Source of the DNA: a virus
IMG/VR virus record: IMGVR_UViG_3300033997_000505
Coordinates: 1-37,284 of that record
DNA: 37,284 nucleotides
Strand: one strand, 5' to 3'
Shown here: one piece after another, positions 24,733 to 32,027 of the stretch
How positions within the stretch are numbered: position 1 is the first letter of the stretch
How the letters are laid out: the number at the start of each line of letters is the position of its first letter
Made by a program: the position numbers and the translations under genes
The notes under the pieces: generated by a model
Told to the model about the DNA's origin: nothing
Database searches by the model: none
What the model saw: the letters and a program-made list of their open reading frames with translations, nothing else

Positions 24733-24939
24733 ATGACAGCCAAACCCCCCACCGCCCACACAGCCGAAGAAATCACGGAATGGATGCAGCGCAATGGCCT
24801 CACGCAGACCGCTGCAGCCGAGGCCCTGGGTATCTCACGCCGCATGCTGCTGTACTACCTGACCGGCGAGAAGCCCGTGCCCCGCACCGTGGCCCTGGCC
24901 TGCCTGGGCTGGGAAGTGGAGCGCGCAAACGCGGCTTGA
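24733..24939 (+). CDS. Small HTH transcriptional regulator, 68 aa (Aca-like architecture)
   Basis: The protein is one helix-turn-helix domain (ITEWMQRNGLTQTAAAEALG, then ISRRMLLYYLTGEKPVP) with a short tail LACLGWEVERANAA. It resembles Cro/HigA-type XRE proteins used as autoregulators. A palindrome overlaps its own promoter and a second copy overlaps the promoter of the next two genes, so autorepression plus control of those genes is the simplest reading. It is oriented opposite to the flanking phage operons, forming an independent moron. Size and layout match anti-CRISPR-associated (Aca) regulators, but no Aca family membership can be proved here. Confidence 0.75.
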   Translation: MTAKPPTAHTAEEITEWMQRNGLTQTAAAEALGISRRMLLYYLTGEKPVPRTVALACLGWEVERANAA

Positions 24940-24959
24940 GTGGCTTCTGAAAAAAGGCG

Positions 24960-24988
24960 TTGACTGCGCAATGATTGCGCATTAATAT
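24960..24988 (+). promoter_or_regulatory. Promoter with operator copy 2, driving the two small genes
   Basis: TTGACT (24960-24965), 17 bases, TAATAT (24983-24988) is a good sigma-70 promoter. The palindrome TGCGCAA-N3-TTGCGCA (24965-24981) fills its spacer. Binding by the upstream HTH protein would block it. The leader to the next ATG (25061) is about 65 bases and includes AAGGA before the start. Confidence 0.75.
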
Positions 24989-25060
24989 TGACTCCATGGC
25001 AGCACACCGCCGCCAGCGGCGCCTCCCGTCAATGAGGGGCAAACCATAAAAGGATTCCCA

Positions 25061-25315
25061 ATGCGCAAGATTGAAATCATCGAACTCGATGCCAACCTGC
25101 TGGCCGACCTCGAAGGCGCCACGCAAGGCTGGGAACTGCACGAGGTGGCCGCTGATGACGCCGATGGCGTGTGGCAGGTGCTGTGGAACGCCGAGTACAA
25201 CCGGGCCGGCCTGGTCTACGTGGGCAACGGTAGCAACGGCGCCACGCTGTGGACCGATGCCGCATCGCCGGCAGACGCTTATCGCCGCATGCAGGCGGAT
25301 GAGCTGTCCGCATGA
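25061..25315 (+). CDS. Small acidic protein of the HTH moron, 84 aa
   Basis: The product begins MRKIEIIELDANLLADLEGA and includes VAADDADGVWQVLWNAEYNR. It has roughly three times as many acidic as basic residues, no signal peptide and no membrane span. The family is not recognised. The stop overlaps the next start (ATGA at 25312-25315). It is expressed from a strong promoter carrying the HTH palindrome. Small acidic proteins in such a setting are sometimes DNA mimics or anti-defence proteins; that is speculation here. Confidence 0.65.
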   Translation: MRKIEIIELDANLLADLEGATQGWELHEVAADDADGVWQVLWNAEYNRAGLVYVGNGSNGATLWTDAASPADAYRRMQADELSA

Positions 25316-25542
25316 GCCCCCGGGGCCGCTTGATCGTCACACCAGGAGGCCCCTGGCGGCTGTATCAGCACATTGAGCTGCCGGGCTGGGAAATGCTGGG
25401 CACCGTGCAGCGCGGCGGCGATGTGGGCGCCCTGGCGCGCAACACACTTTCGGGACAGCTGTGCATGCTGCGGGGCGGCGCCGCCTCAACGCTGGACCAG
25501 CGCAAGGTGCTGGCCGCCTTGCAGACTGCGCGGGCCGTTTGA
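25312..25542 (+). CDS. Small hypothetical protein of the HTH moron, 76 aa
   Basis: The product (MSPRGRLIVTPGGPWRLYQH, later GDVGALARNTLSGQLCMLRG, ending LAALQTARAV) is basic and probably soluble. Family not recognised. It is translationally coupled to the acidic protein gene by a 4-bp overlap and ends at a bidirectional terminator. The acidic and basic partners could form a complex; nothing else points to a function. Confidence 0.6.
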   Translation: MSPRGRLIVTPGGPWRLYQHIELPGWEMLGTVQRGGDVGALARNTLSGQLCMLRGGAASTLDQRKVLAALQTARAV

Positions 25543-25546
25543 CTCG

Positions 25547-25573
25547 AAAAAGCCCGCGCGCATCTGGCTTTTT
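25547..25573. terminator. Bidirectional intrinsic terminator between convergent operons
   Basis: AAAAAGCC (25547-25554) pairs with GGCTTTTT (25566-25573), giving a hairpin with a T tract in both directions. It separates the rightward moron (stop 25542) from the end of the leftward early operon (stop 25581). Confidence 0.8.
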
Positions 25574-25580
25574 CTTGACC

Positions 25581-26141
25581 CTACGCTGCAGCTTGGCCCG
25601 ACAGCGCACTGAGCAGATCACCCTGACGTCCGTCAACACGCCGCTGAGCTTTTAGCGCTTTCACTTCGCGCTCCAGATCTCTACGTCTGGCCACCTCCTC
25701 CAGCAGTTGGTCCTGCAACTCCGTGACGCGCGTCAGGGCCGTGTGCTCCAGCGCCACGCCTGCCAGTCCCTGACCGAGGCGCGCGGCTTCGGGGCGGACC
25801 AGATGCAACACATGCTCCCCAATCTCCACCAAGGTCCGCCCATCGTTGAGGTGAACGATGACGACATCCCGCGCTGGCCCATGCTGGTGCACCGGGCGGT
25901 AACACTGCTTCACCGCCGCAATCATTCCCTCGCCGCGCAGCACCTTGATGCGGTCGTCCACCGTGGTGAGGTTCAGGCCTGTCATCTTGTGGATGCGGTC
26001 GCGCGTGGGCTCTTCACCGGCCTCGTGCAGCTGGCGGATTGCCTCATAGACCTGCGTCAGCGTGGGCACGGCCTCGACCGCGCCAGTGTCCGGATTGCCG
26101 CCGGGCGTCTTGTGGATGGTGCTGGTGGTGGCTTGGTTCAT
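25581..26141 (-). CDS. Winged-HTH regulatory protein with C-terminal coiled coil
   Basis: The product has 186 residues. About residues 27-75 form a winged HTH (TLTQVYEAIRQLHEAGEEPT, RDRIHKMTGLNLTTVDDRIK, VLRGEGMI), and residues ~135-178 are a Glu/Arg-rich coiled coil (ELQDQLLEEVARRRDLEREV). It is the last gene of the leftward early operon, where lambdoid phages keep the late regulator. It could control late transcription or replication, but this is positional inference. Its start overlaps the previous stop by 4 bp. Confidence 0.6.
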   Translation of the reverse strand: MNQATTSTIHKTPGGNPDTGAVEAVPTLTQVYEAIRQLHEAGEEPTRDRIHKMTGLNLTTVDDRIKVLRGEGMIAAVKQCYRPVHQHGPARDVVIVHLNDGRTLVEIGEHVLHLVRPEAARLGQGLAGVALEHTALTRVTELQDQLLEEVARRRDLEREVKALKAQRRVDGRQGDLLSALSGQAAA

Positions 26142-26662
26142 GCGGTTTCACTCCAGAGGGGCAGACGTTGTGGCCATTGGCCGGATTCAAGAATCGTGTG
26201 GCGGGTGATGCGGCCCCATTCGAGGCCGTAGTCCCGATGGGCTTCGCGGCCGCCGTCAACAAGGCGGTATCGGTCGTAAGCGACGTGGCAGCCCTCGATG
26301 CCCGGCCGGGTGCAGCACAGCGGGAATCCGGTGCGGTCGTCTGTCTTGAGCGCGAAGCCTTTGCCCAGGTTCAGATGGGCGTGCTGGCTGTAGTCGCAGA
26401 TGCCGCACCAGATGCAAGGCAGCGCGGCGACGGCGCGGCGGTAGGCTTCGCATTCCAGGATCTCGGCCTTGGGCACGACCAAGCCCGTGCTGGCCCCGCC
26501 CATCACAACGATGCTGGTGCACGCCATGCCGGCAGTGGCGCGGGCGCTGTCCATGGCGCGGGCCGCACGCTGCGCCAGGCGCTCTTCGCGGTCCTGCGCT
26601 GGTGCGACGGCGAGCCGGCGGCCGAAGCCGCGGCTGGGCCAGGTGCTCCGGTTCTGGATCAT
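26138..26662 (-). CDS. YbcO/HNH-like phage nuclease
   Basis: The 174-residue product contains LPCIWCGICDYSQHAHLNLG, then KGFALKTDDRTGFPLC and GCHVAYDRY. The spacing of Cys-x-x-Cys, His-x-His, 'GKG..LK..D' and 'PLC....H...D' follows the DUF1364/YbcO and related ninG/Ref-type HNH nucleases found in lambdoid recombination regions. ATG 26662 is preferred because it overlaps the previous stop by 4 bp. Neighbours include a RuvC-like resolvase, so DNA processing during replication and recombination is likely. The exact subfamily is uncertain. Confidence 0.65.
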   Translation of the reverse strand: MIQNRSTWPSRGFGRRLAVAPAQDREERLAQRAARAMDSARATAGMACTSIVVMGGASTGLVVPKAEILECEAYRRAVAALPCIWCGICDYSQHAHLNLGKGFALKTDDRTGFPLCCTRPGIEGCHVAYDRYRLVDGGREAHRDYGLEWGRITRHTILESGQWPQRLPLWSETA

Positions 26663-26916
26663 CGGATGTCGCCCTCCACATCCACCTGCACCAGAAAGCC
26701 GTGGTCGCCCATCACGCACACACGCGTGGGGCCGTACTGTTCCAGGCGGCAGCAGCGGTTTTCCGACCAGACGGAGAAGCGGTAGCGCCCCAGGATATCG
26801 GGGCCTTCAATGCGCTCGCGCATTGCGGCGCCACGCCACAGGGGCGGGTGCTGGGGCGCGGCGCGCACGGGGCCGCGCTGGCCACGGCGCGGAAGGTCGG
26901 GGCGGAAATCAAGCAT
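26659..26916 (-). CDS. Small hypothetical early protein, 85 aa
   Basis: The product begins MLDFRPDLPRRGQRGPVRAA and ends GDHGFLVQVDVEGDIR. It has a proline/arginine-rich N-terminus and a small beta-rich part (ILGRYRFSVWSENRCCRLEQ). ATG 26916 overlaps the end of the DUF4406 gene by eight bases. I do not recognise a family. The longer reading is a shadow of that gene. Confidence 0.55.
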   Translation of the reverse strand: MLDFRPDLPRRGQRGPVRAAPQHPPLWRGAAMRERIEGPDILGRYRFSVWSENRCCRLEQYGPTRVCVMGDHGFLVQVDVEGDIR

Positions 26917-27229
26917 GTGCGCCGCCCTCCCCTGCGCTGGCATCGAAGTCCTGCACCTCCAGACCCAGCACGCGCGCCACAAAGCTCTCCAACCGGGCGC
27001 CGCGCGACTGCTTCCAGCCCGGCAGCCGGTGCACGGCATCGCAGGTGCAAAGCTGCGGCAGCGCCAGACGCATGTAGCCGGCCCAGCTGCCGCACGCTGG
27101 CGCGGGATTCTCCGCAGGGTTCTCGACGTGGTGGCCCTGGGCACGCAGCACAGCGGCCGCGCGGTTGAAGGCCGGGTAGTTGAACTCGGGCAGGCCTGTC
27201 ATGGGACCTGCGATGTAGATGCGCTTCAT
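26909..27229 (-). CDS. DUF4406 (nucleoside 2-deoxyribosyltransferase-like) protein
   Basis: The 106-residue product begins MKRIYIAGPMTGLPEFNYPA, the hallmark of DUF4406 ('IYIAGPMTG...N...F...A..L...G..V.NPAE'), and contains HHVENPAENP. The fold is related to nucleoside 2-deoxyribosyltransferases and is common in phage early operons. Catalysis has not been shown for most members. ATG 27229 is fixed by a 4-bp overlap with the resolvase stop. Confidence 0.8.
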   Translation of the reverse strand: MKRIYIAGPMTGLPEFNYPAFNRAAAVLRAQGHHVENPAENPAPACGSWAGYMRLALPQLCTCDAVHRLPGWKQSRGARLESFVARVLGLEVQDFDASAGEGGAHA

Positions 27230-27693
27230 GGCCGGGCCCTCCGGAAGGACCACGCGATCATTGCGGCGTCACGCTGGTGCTGATTGCTGCGGCCGGCCCA
27301 GCCGGTGAGGCGGCTGAAGGTGGCGGCATCGATCTTTGCACCGTGGGCGCTGCCGGCCTTCGCGCTGGGAGCCATACCGAAGCAGGCAATGCCGAGGCTG
27401 GCGCACAGGGTCTCGATCAGCACGCACCATGCGTCGATCTCACCCACGTTGCGCGCCATCTTGGCCCGCGCCGCAGCACTGCCCTGGCCGGTCCAGGTCC
27501 TGCGGGCTTTGCGGCTGTCCTCGAAGATCACCAGCGTGGGCGCCCTGCCCTGCAGCGTCTGCAGGATCTGCGCTGGAGCAATCTCGTCCAGCGCCTGCAG
27601 CTGGCCATCCACGATCCAGGCCAGGCCCGTGTGCTTGCCCGGGTCCATACCCAGCACCGTGATCGGGCCCTGGTGGCCAGCCGGCACCGTCAC
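27226..27693 (-). CDS. RuvC-like Holliday junction resolvase
   Basis: The 155-residue product starts at GTG 27693, which overlaps the upstream stop (GTGA). The RNase H-like core is visible: VLGMDPGKHTGLAW (Asp17), LVIFEDSRKARR (Glu58) and HQRDAAMIAW (Asp142), matching three of the acidic catalytic positions of RuvC. Length is close to the family norm. It would resolve branched DNA produced by replication and recombination before packaging. The longer in-frame extension upstream overlaps another gene and is low complexity. Confidence 0.8.
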   Translation of the reverse strand: MTVPAGHQGPITVLGMDPGKHTGLAWIVDGQLQALDEIAPAQILQTLQGRAPTLVIFEDSRKARRTWTGQGSAAARAKMARNVGEIDAWCVLIETLCASLGIACFGMAPSAKAGSAHGAKIDAATFSRLTGWAGRSNQHQRDAAMIAWSFRRARP

Positions 27694-27917
27694 GCGCGGG
27701 GCGGCGGGCGCCAGGCCAGCGCCTGCAGCTGCTGCACTACCTGCTGCTCGATGTCCACGAACAGTCGGGACTCGTCCCTGTCCAGTTCCCTGGCCCTGGC
27801 CTTGACGTACTCCCACCACCCGGGTTGCTGGGCCAGCTTGACGAGGTGCGCCACGGCTGCCCCGCTGAGATTGATTTGGTGTTGCTGCCATTGATGATCA
27901 GACGACGATGAATTCAT
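27690..27917 (-). CDS. Small hypothetical early protein, 75 aa
   Basis: The product (MNSSSSDHQWQQHQINLSGA, then LAQQPGWWEYVKARARELDR, DESRLFVDIEQQVVQQL) is helical with a WWEY motif. Unrecognised. It overlaps the upstream gene by 20 bases and the resolvase start by 4. Possibly an accessory protein for the resolvase, on position alone. Confidence 0.55.
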   Translation of the reverse strand: MNSSSSDHQWQQHQINLSGAAVAHLVKLAQQPGWWEYVKARARELDRDESRLFVDIEQQVVQQLQALAWRPPPRA

Positions 27918-28404
27918 GGGTGTCGCTGCCGTGGCTGTTGACCAGCAGCTCGCGCAGACGGCGTTCGGTGGCGCGGTGCGCGCGGATGAAGGTGCGTGCC
28001 GGGATCACCTCCAGCACCTGGCCGTAGGCCTCGCCGAACTCGACCAGGTGGCCCAGCTGCACGGCGTTCAGGCGCATCTCCTGGCCGTGGCCGTGCTTAC
28101 GGCCCAGGTCCACGACGGCCGCCACCGCATCAGCAAACAGGCTCTGAGCCCCCGGCTCTGTGAAGACGCCCATGCCCAGCAGCGTTTCGGACAGGTTCGC
28201 GGCGTCGGCCAGGTCGCGCCAGTGCTGCACCGTGGGTGCGGCGTAGCCCACGGCATGCACGGCGGCCAGGACTGCAGCAGCCAAGGGCTCGCGCTTGCGC
28301 TGGTGCAGCGGCTGCCGTTCGCTGGCCGATAGCTCCTGTGCCAGCGTGTAGGTGTAGGGCAGCCGCAGGTAGTCGCGGCTCACGGCGGAATGGATGGCGC
28401 TCAT
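27898..28404 (-). CDS. Hypothetical early protein, 168 aa
   Basis: The product is soluble and mostly helical (MSAIHSAVSRDYLRLPYTYT, RDLADAANLSETLLGMGVFT, ERRLRELLVNSHGSDTHEFI). I do not recognise it; similar unnamed proteins follow the replication genes in other Burkholderiales prophages as far as I recall. Its start overlaps the previous stop by 4 bp. Confidence 0.6.
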   Translation of the reverse strand: MSAIHSAVSRDYLRLPYTYTLAQELSASERQPLHQRKREPLAAAVLAAVHAVGYAAPTVQHWRDLADAANLSETLLGMGVFTEPGAQSLFADAVAAVVDLGRKHGHGQEMRLNAVQLGHLVEFGEAYGQVLEVIPARTFIRAHRATERRLRELLVNSHGSDTHEFIVV

Positions 28405-29183
28405 GGCTGGCTCCCCTGCTGGTGCTGCGCCACGGCGGCGGCAGCGCGGCGCTTGGCCTGACTCAGGCGCATGCGGCCGGCGCGGGCCTGGACCTGCACG
28501 GGCGTGAAACGCGCGGCCTTGAGTGCAAAGGCTTCGCGCAGGGTGGCCAGCTTGGACAGCACCTCACGCTTCGGGCCGCTGGGCATGGACTCAGGTGCCG
28601 GCAGCGCCAGGGCGGCGCGCGGGGCCGGCAGCTGCAGCTGCTCGCGCAGGTCGTCAGTCAGGCCCTCCAGCCCGCCCGGCAGCCTGCCTGCCGTGATGGC
28701 TTCCTGCACGGCGCGCGTGCGGGCTTCGGGGTCGTGCCCCAGGCTGACCTGAACCACAGGACGACGGCGCAGTGCACGGGCCTCGCCGGTGATCCTGCCG
28801 TAGGCCTCGATGAAGGCCTGCCGGGCGCCGAACTTGTCGCCGGCATCCAGCAGCGGCGCGGCCACGGCCCAGGCCTGGGCGATCTCATCGGTCCACACCA
28901 CAGTGGCCTGCTGGTCTGCGCTGGTCAGCGCCAGGGCGTAGGCCTCGGCCGGCAGCATGCGGCCCATGGCGTGGTCCACGTACTGCAGCACGGTGCCGGT
29001 CAGTATCGGGCCGCGGTGCTCAGCGCGGATGCGGGCCAGGGCCAAGCGCAGCACAGGCTTTTCGATGTGGGCTAGGTCTTCCGCCAGCAGCAGTAGCGCG
29101 GCAGGCCGGACCTGCTGGCCGCTCAGCTCCATCGTGGCGCCCAGCTCTTCCAGCAGCCAGTCGGTGGCGTGGGGGTCAGACAT
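28401..29183 (-). CDS. Replication-module protein following the initiator, 260 aa
   Basis: The start ATG 29183 overlaps the end of the initiator gene by eight bases. About residues 30-140 are helical (LAEDLAHIEKPVLRLALARI, GRMLPAEAYALALTSADQQA, then VVWTDEIAQAWAVAAPLLDA, GDKFGARQAFIEAYGRI), a pattern I know from unnamed proteins of Burkholderia phages. The C-terminus is basic and Ala-rich. It occupies the place of lambda P or DnaC-like helicase loaders but lacks any visible Walker motif. A role as helicase recruiter is inference. Confidence 0.55.
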   Translation of the reverse strand: MSDPHATDWLLEELGATMELSGQQVRPAALLLLAEDLAHIEKPVLRLALARIRAEHRGPILTGTVLQYVDHAMGRMLPAEAYALALTSADQQATVVWTDEIAQAWAVAAPLLDAGDKFGARQAFIEAYGRITGEARALRRRPVVQVSLGHDPEARTRAVQEAITAGRLPGGLEGLTDDLREQLQLPAPRAALALPAPESMPSGPKREVLSKLATLREAFALKAARFTPVQVQARAGRMRLSQAKRRAAAAVAQHQQGSQP

Positions 29184-30195
29184 CGATCACCTCCCCCTGG
29201 CCTTGTTCGGCACCCGCGCCTGCGGCCTGGGCAGCGCCTGCACGCTCGCGCATCAGCCGCTTGGCTTCTTCGATGGCGCCAGCGTTCGCGCTGGTCTGGT
29301 CGGCTTGGCGGGCCTGTGTGCTGGTCATCCCAACGCCGGTCTGGCACTGCGTTGCCCACTTCTCAGCGTTCTGCTGCAGCAGGCGGACGGGGTGCATCTC
29401 CCGGACGATGAAGTCTTCCTGCACACGGCGCACGTAGTGCACGGCGATGCGGGGGGCGACCTCGGCGCCAACACGGTCGATGAAGTTGCAGATCTGGCCG
29501 CCCACCGTCTGGTTCCAGACGGGCCAGCTGCGATACCGGCCCTCGTAGGCAATGGCGTATGCGATCCAGGTCTTGTGGGACTTGGTGTCCGGACCGGGGT
29601 AGCGCAGCTCAGCAGGGATCTCGTGGATGGTCCCGTTGGGTGCCGTCACACGCATCGGCTCAGCAGCAGCGTGGGGGGCTTCAGCCCCCGGCGCAATACT
29701 CTCTGCTGTAGTCTCTGAAGTAGTCTCTGTTGTAGTCTTACTTAGTTTAGATTGCGGGTTTCCTGCAGACCTGTTTGCAGCTTTCCCGCGAACCTGTTTG
29801 CGGGTTTTCTGCGAACCTGTTTGCGGGGTTCCAGCATCCTTGATTGCAGGATTCCTGCAATCTTGTTTGCAGGGAGTGTCCAGGCCTTCCAACTGGCTCA
29901 CCAGCGCATCGATGCTGACTCGGAAATACAGCTTGGCGGGGATACCCCGGCGAGCCTCTTCCATGAGCCCCAGCGACAGCAGCTTCTTGCGGGCGGTCTC
30001 CTGCTCAGTGCGGCTCAGGCCGGTTTCATCCTCCCACTCCACCTGCGTCTTGAAGAACCAGCCATCGTCGTCAGAACCACGGTTGGCCCAATACACAGCC
30101 TGGGAGAGCATCAGCGCGCCAGTGATGCCAGCGCCAAGGTGAACGAACGAGCGCTGGAAGGCAATTGGACGGTCCAGCATGGAAGCGAGGTTCAT
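29176..30195 (-). CDS. O-like replication initiator with origin iterons inside the gene
   Basis: The product has 339 residues from ATG 30195, which overlaps the upstream stop by 4 bp. Residues ~8-95 form a winged-HTH domain (FQRSFVHLGAGITGALMLSQ, WFFKTQVEWEDETGLSRTEQ, ETARKKLLSLGLMEEARRGI), as in phage O-like initiators. Residues ~104-160 are a low-complexity Lys/Thr/Asn linker; the DNA of this linker holds six 23-bp repeats and three 12-bp repeats. The C-terminal part (~190-290) is a second folded region (HKTWIAYAIAYEGRYRSWPV, then WNQTVGGQICNFIDRVG). Like lambda O it probably binds an origin within its own gene and recruits the helicase loader. Confidence 0.75.
   Translation of the reverse strand: MNLASMLDRPIAFQRSFVHLGAGITGALMLSQAVYWANRGSDDDGWFFKTQVEWEDETGLSRTEQETARKKLLSLGLMEEARRGIPAKLYFRVSIDALVSQLEGLDTPCKQDCRNPAIKDAGTPQTGSQKTRKQVRGKAANRSAGNPQSKLSKTTTETTSETTAESIAPGAEAPHAAAEPMRVTAPNGTIHEIPAELRYPGPDTKSHKTWIAYAIAYEGRYRSWPVWNQTVGGQICNFIDRVGAEVAPRIAVHYVRRVQEDFIVREMHPVRLLQQNAEKWATQCQTGVGMTSTQARQADQTSANAGAIEEAKRLMRERAGAAQAAGAGAEQGQGEVIDV
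29708..29884. repeat. Candidate replication origin: six 23-bp iterons and three 12-bp repeats
   Basis: Six units start at 29747, 29770, 29793, 29816, 29839 and 29862, exactly 23 bp apart, with consensus CYTGTTTGCRGGNTTYCWGC; the first and last are partly degenerate. Each contains an inverted core GCRGG-N-TTYCWGC. Next to them lie three 12-bp repeats GTAGTCTCTG(AA/TT) at 29708, 29720 and 29732 and an AT-rich stretch (TTACTTAGTTTAG). The 23-bp period is not a multiple of three, so the repeat is conserved as DNA, not as protein. Confidence 0.8.
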
Positions 30196-30905
30196 GCACG
30201 CTCCCCTTGCGCCAGGCGGGCTTGGTGCTGGCCCCACAGGCCGGCTACCCAGTTCACGCCCTTGGGGGTGAACTTCGTGGTGTTGAAGGCATGCTCGTTG
30301 GCCTGGGCCACACCCGTCTTCACGACAAAGCGGCCGGCATCGATGTGACACTGGTGCGCAGTCCACTCGCCGCCCAGGCGGTACATGATCTTTTCGTCCT
30401 GCAGCCAGGCCCGGAATGCGTGCTCGTTCGCGCCCAGCAGCTTGGCCACCTGACGGAAGCCCTTCGCGCCATTGGCGGCCACGTAGCGGTCCACGTATTC
30501 GGCCTTGGGCGCGGCCAGTGCCAGGGCGGCCTGCTGCTGCTCGATCTGCTCGGCTTGTTCAGCGGCCAGGCGCAGCGCCTGAGACATCGTGCGCGGCACC
30601 GCTGGCGCGGCCTGAGCCTCCAGCTCCTGCCACCGCTTCACCACCTTCATGCGCGCCACGGCGTCGTAGCCGAGCAGCAATGTGAGGCAGGTATCGCGGT
30701 CCAGTTCGTACTGCGGGTAGCGCTGGCCGTTGGCACCCGCGTAAGTCGTTGTTTCGCAAGCAGGATTCAAATTTGAAGCCTGCAGGTCGTCCAGCATCGT
30801 ACGGATGTCGCGCATCACGTTGCCGTGGTCGCGGCCCGTCAGCTCGGCGATTTCGCGGCTGCTCATGGTCAGCACGGCGGCAGAAATTGCAGTGATCGCG
30901 TTCAT
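30192..30905 (-). CDS. Rha/Ant-type phage regulatory protein (antirepressor)
   Basis: The 237-residue product has an N-terminal Rha domain (about 12-105: TMSSREIAELTGRDHGNVMR, DIRTMLDDL, GANGQRYPQYELDRDTCLTL, LLGYDAVARMKVVKRW). A coiled-coil linker follows (~110-140), then a KilAC/ANT C-terminal domain (~140-235: AKLLGANEHAFRAWLQDEKI, FTPKGVNWVAGLW). This two-domain layout is standard for phage antirepressors. It lies in the early operon just upstream of the initiator with a 4-bp overlap. It is the second antirepressor-type gene in the window. Confidence 0.85.
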   Translation of the reverse strand: MNAITAISAAVLTMSSREIAELTGRDHGNVMRDIRTMLDDLQASNLNPACETTTYAGANGQRYPQYELDRDTCLTLLLGYDAVARMKVVKRWQELEAQAAPAVPRTMSQALRLAAEQAEQIEQQQAALALAAPKAEYVDRYVAANGAKGFRQVAKLLGANEHAFRAWLQDEKIMYRLGGEWTAHQCHIDAGRFVVKTGVAQANEHAFNTTKFTPKGVNWVAGLWGQHQARLAQGERA

Positions 30906-31327
30906 CGGGCAGGCCCTCCGAATTCGGGGGCCCCAAAGGGTCCTATGAGCGACTGCAGTCGGCTGGCAGACTGCTCCTCATGCATCAACTTCTCAGCCAC
31001 CATCTGCCGATAGCTGCGCTCCCAGGTCATCACGTAGATGGCATCGCGCAGCACCGTGGAGGTGTCCGTGCCCTTCAGCACGCAATTGCGGCGGAACTGC
31101 TCGGCAGTGGACTCATCCACCTTGGTCTTGAGTTGGATGTCCAGCTTGCCCAGTGGCCCGGCAATGCCGCGCGCGAACATGGGCCCGCCAGTGTCTTCGT
31201 CCAGTTGGTCCTGGACACGGGCCAGGACGCGCTCGGCCTGCTCAGCGTCGAGGTCGGCCAGGATCAACTGGATCGCCCTAAATGCAGCCGCTTCAGCCCG
31301 GCTCAGCTTTTCGTGGGTGTCACGCAT
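30902..31327 (-). CDS. Early protein with possible RHH domain, 141 aa
   Basis: An N-terminal helical part (SRAEAAAFRAIQLILADLDA, EQAERVLARVQ) is followed by LDIQLKTKVDESTAEQFRRN, then CVLKGTDTSTVLRDAIYVMT, which resembles a MetJ/Arc-type ribbon-helix-helix with a polar strand and 'G.T.S..LRDAI'. The tail is helical. The start ATG 31327 is six bases from the upstream stop region. A DNA-binding role is likely, with targets unknown. Confidence 0.55.
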   Translation of the reverse strand: MRDTHEKLSRAEAAAFRAIQLILADLDAEQAERVLARVQDQLDEDTGGPMFARGIAGPLGKLDIQLKTKVDESTAEQFRRNCVLKGTDTSTVLRDAIYVMTWERSYRQMVAEKLMHEEQSASRLQSLIGPFGAPEFGGPAR

Positions 31328-31333
31328 GCGGGA

Positions 31334-31663
31334 CTACTCCTTGGATGTGGTGACAGGTGGAGGGGAGTCGGGACGCCAGCAGTTGAGGCGCTGCCAACCC
31401 AGCAGCCAGCTCAAAGCTGGCCGGCGGGAACCTGGTGCTGCAGGCAGCACGGTGGAGCAGGAGAAGTCGCCAAAGGAATCGCCATGGAAGCCCTTGAGGA
31501 TTCGGTCGCGCTCCCCCTCGCTCCCGTGCATGAGGCGATGCCTGATCACGAACCGTTGGTGATCGCGCTTGGCCTGTACGGCAGCCTCGCGTTTCCTGCG
31601 CAGTTCCCGAGGGTGCTGGACGGTGGGCGGTGCCACCTGGCCCCAGCGGTACGGCTTATGCAC
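31334..31663 (-). CDS. Hypothetical basic early protein, 109 aa
   Basis: Start GTG 31663 is chosen because AGGAG lies seven bases upstream; it overlaps the end of the Cro-like gene. The product begins MHKPYRWGQVAPPTVQHPRE and is rich in Arg and His (RHRLMHGSEGERDRILKGFH). Nothing recognisable. The coding call rests on operon continuity and the ribosome site, so confidence is moderate. Confidence 0.45.
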   Translation of the reverse strand: MHKPYRWGQVAPPTVQHPRELRRKREAAVQAKRDHQRFVIRHRLMHGSEGERDRILKGFHGDSFGDFSCSTVLPAAPGSRRPALSWLLGWQRLNCWRPDSPPPVTTSKE

Positions 31664-31922
31664 GGCCCTGCTCCTGTGCGGCGGGCTGTGCAAGCTCGGG
31701 CCAAATGTCTTGCCAGTCGTTGGGGCGGAGGTCTCGGCGGGAGACCGTCCCGCTGGAGAGCGCTTCGATCCTGGGGCTAAGCGCCTTCGGAACAGGACGC
31801 CGCCTCTTGATCCACTGGTTCACAGTGGGCGCGGATACCTGTAAGGCACGAGCCAGGGCAGCTTGGCTGCCGACAAGGTCGACAACCGCCTGCACCGCAA
31901 GTCCGGGGTGTGAGTACGTCAT
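31656..31922 (-). CDS. Cro/YdaS-like repressor
   Basis: The 88-residue product has one HTH (AVVDLVGSQAALARALQVSA, PTVNQWIKRRRPVPKALSPR), typical of YdaS/Cro proteins encoded opposite cI. It is the first gene of the leftward early operon. The -10 TATCAT (31933-31928) lies five bases before the ATG and there is no proper ribosome site, so the transcript is probably leaderless. It should compete with CI for the operators in the intergenic region. Confidence 0.8.
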   Translation of the reverse strand: MTYSHPGLAVQAVVDLVGSQAALARALQVSAPTVNQWIKRRRPVPKALSPRIEALSSGTVSRRDLRPNDWQDIWPELAQPAAQEQGRA

Positions 31923-31927
31923 ACCCC

Positions 31928-32027
31928 ATGATAAGGCTCTGCCTAATTTTGATCAATAGGCATTGCCTACGCACACCCACACATGGAACATTAGGCAATG
32001 CTTACTGGTGAAAAATTAGGCCAAGCC
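31928..32027. promoter_or_regulatory. immC control region: pL and four CI/Cro operators
   Basis: Operators share TAGGC-N3-GCCTA: TAAGGCTCTGCCTAA (centre 31939), ATAGGCATTGCCTAC (31963), TTAGGCAATGCTTA (31998, over the cI start codon) and a weaker TTAGGCCAAGCC (32023, inside cI). The leftward promoter is TTGATC (31956-31951), 17 bases, TATCAT (31933-31928), with the first operator in its spacer. A weak rightward pair TTGCCT (31964-31969), 17 bases, AACATT (31987-31992) may drive cI. Confidence 0.75.

Noticed and set aside
29747-29884. Regular 23-bp repeats as a possible CRISPR array
   Set aside because: The units are contiguous with no spacers, lie inside the initiator gene and behave as origin iterons.
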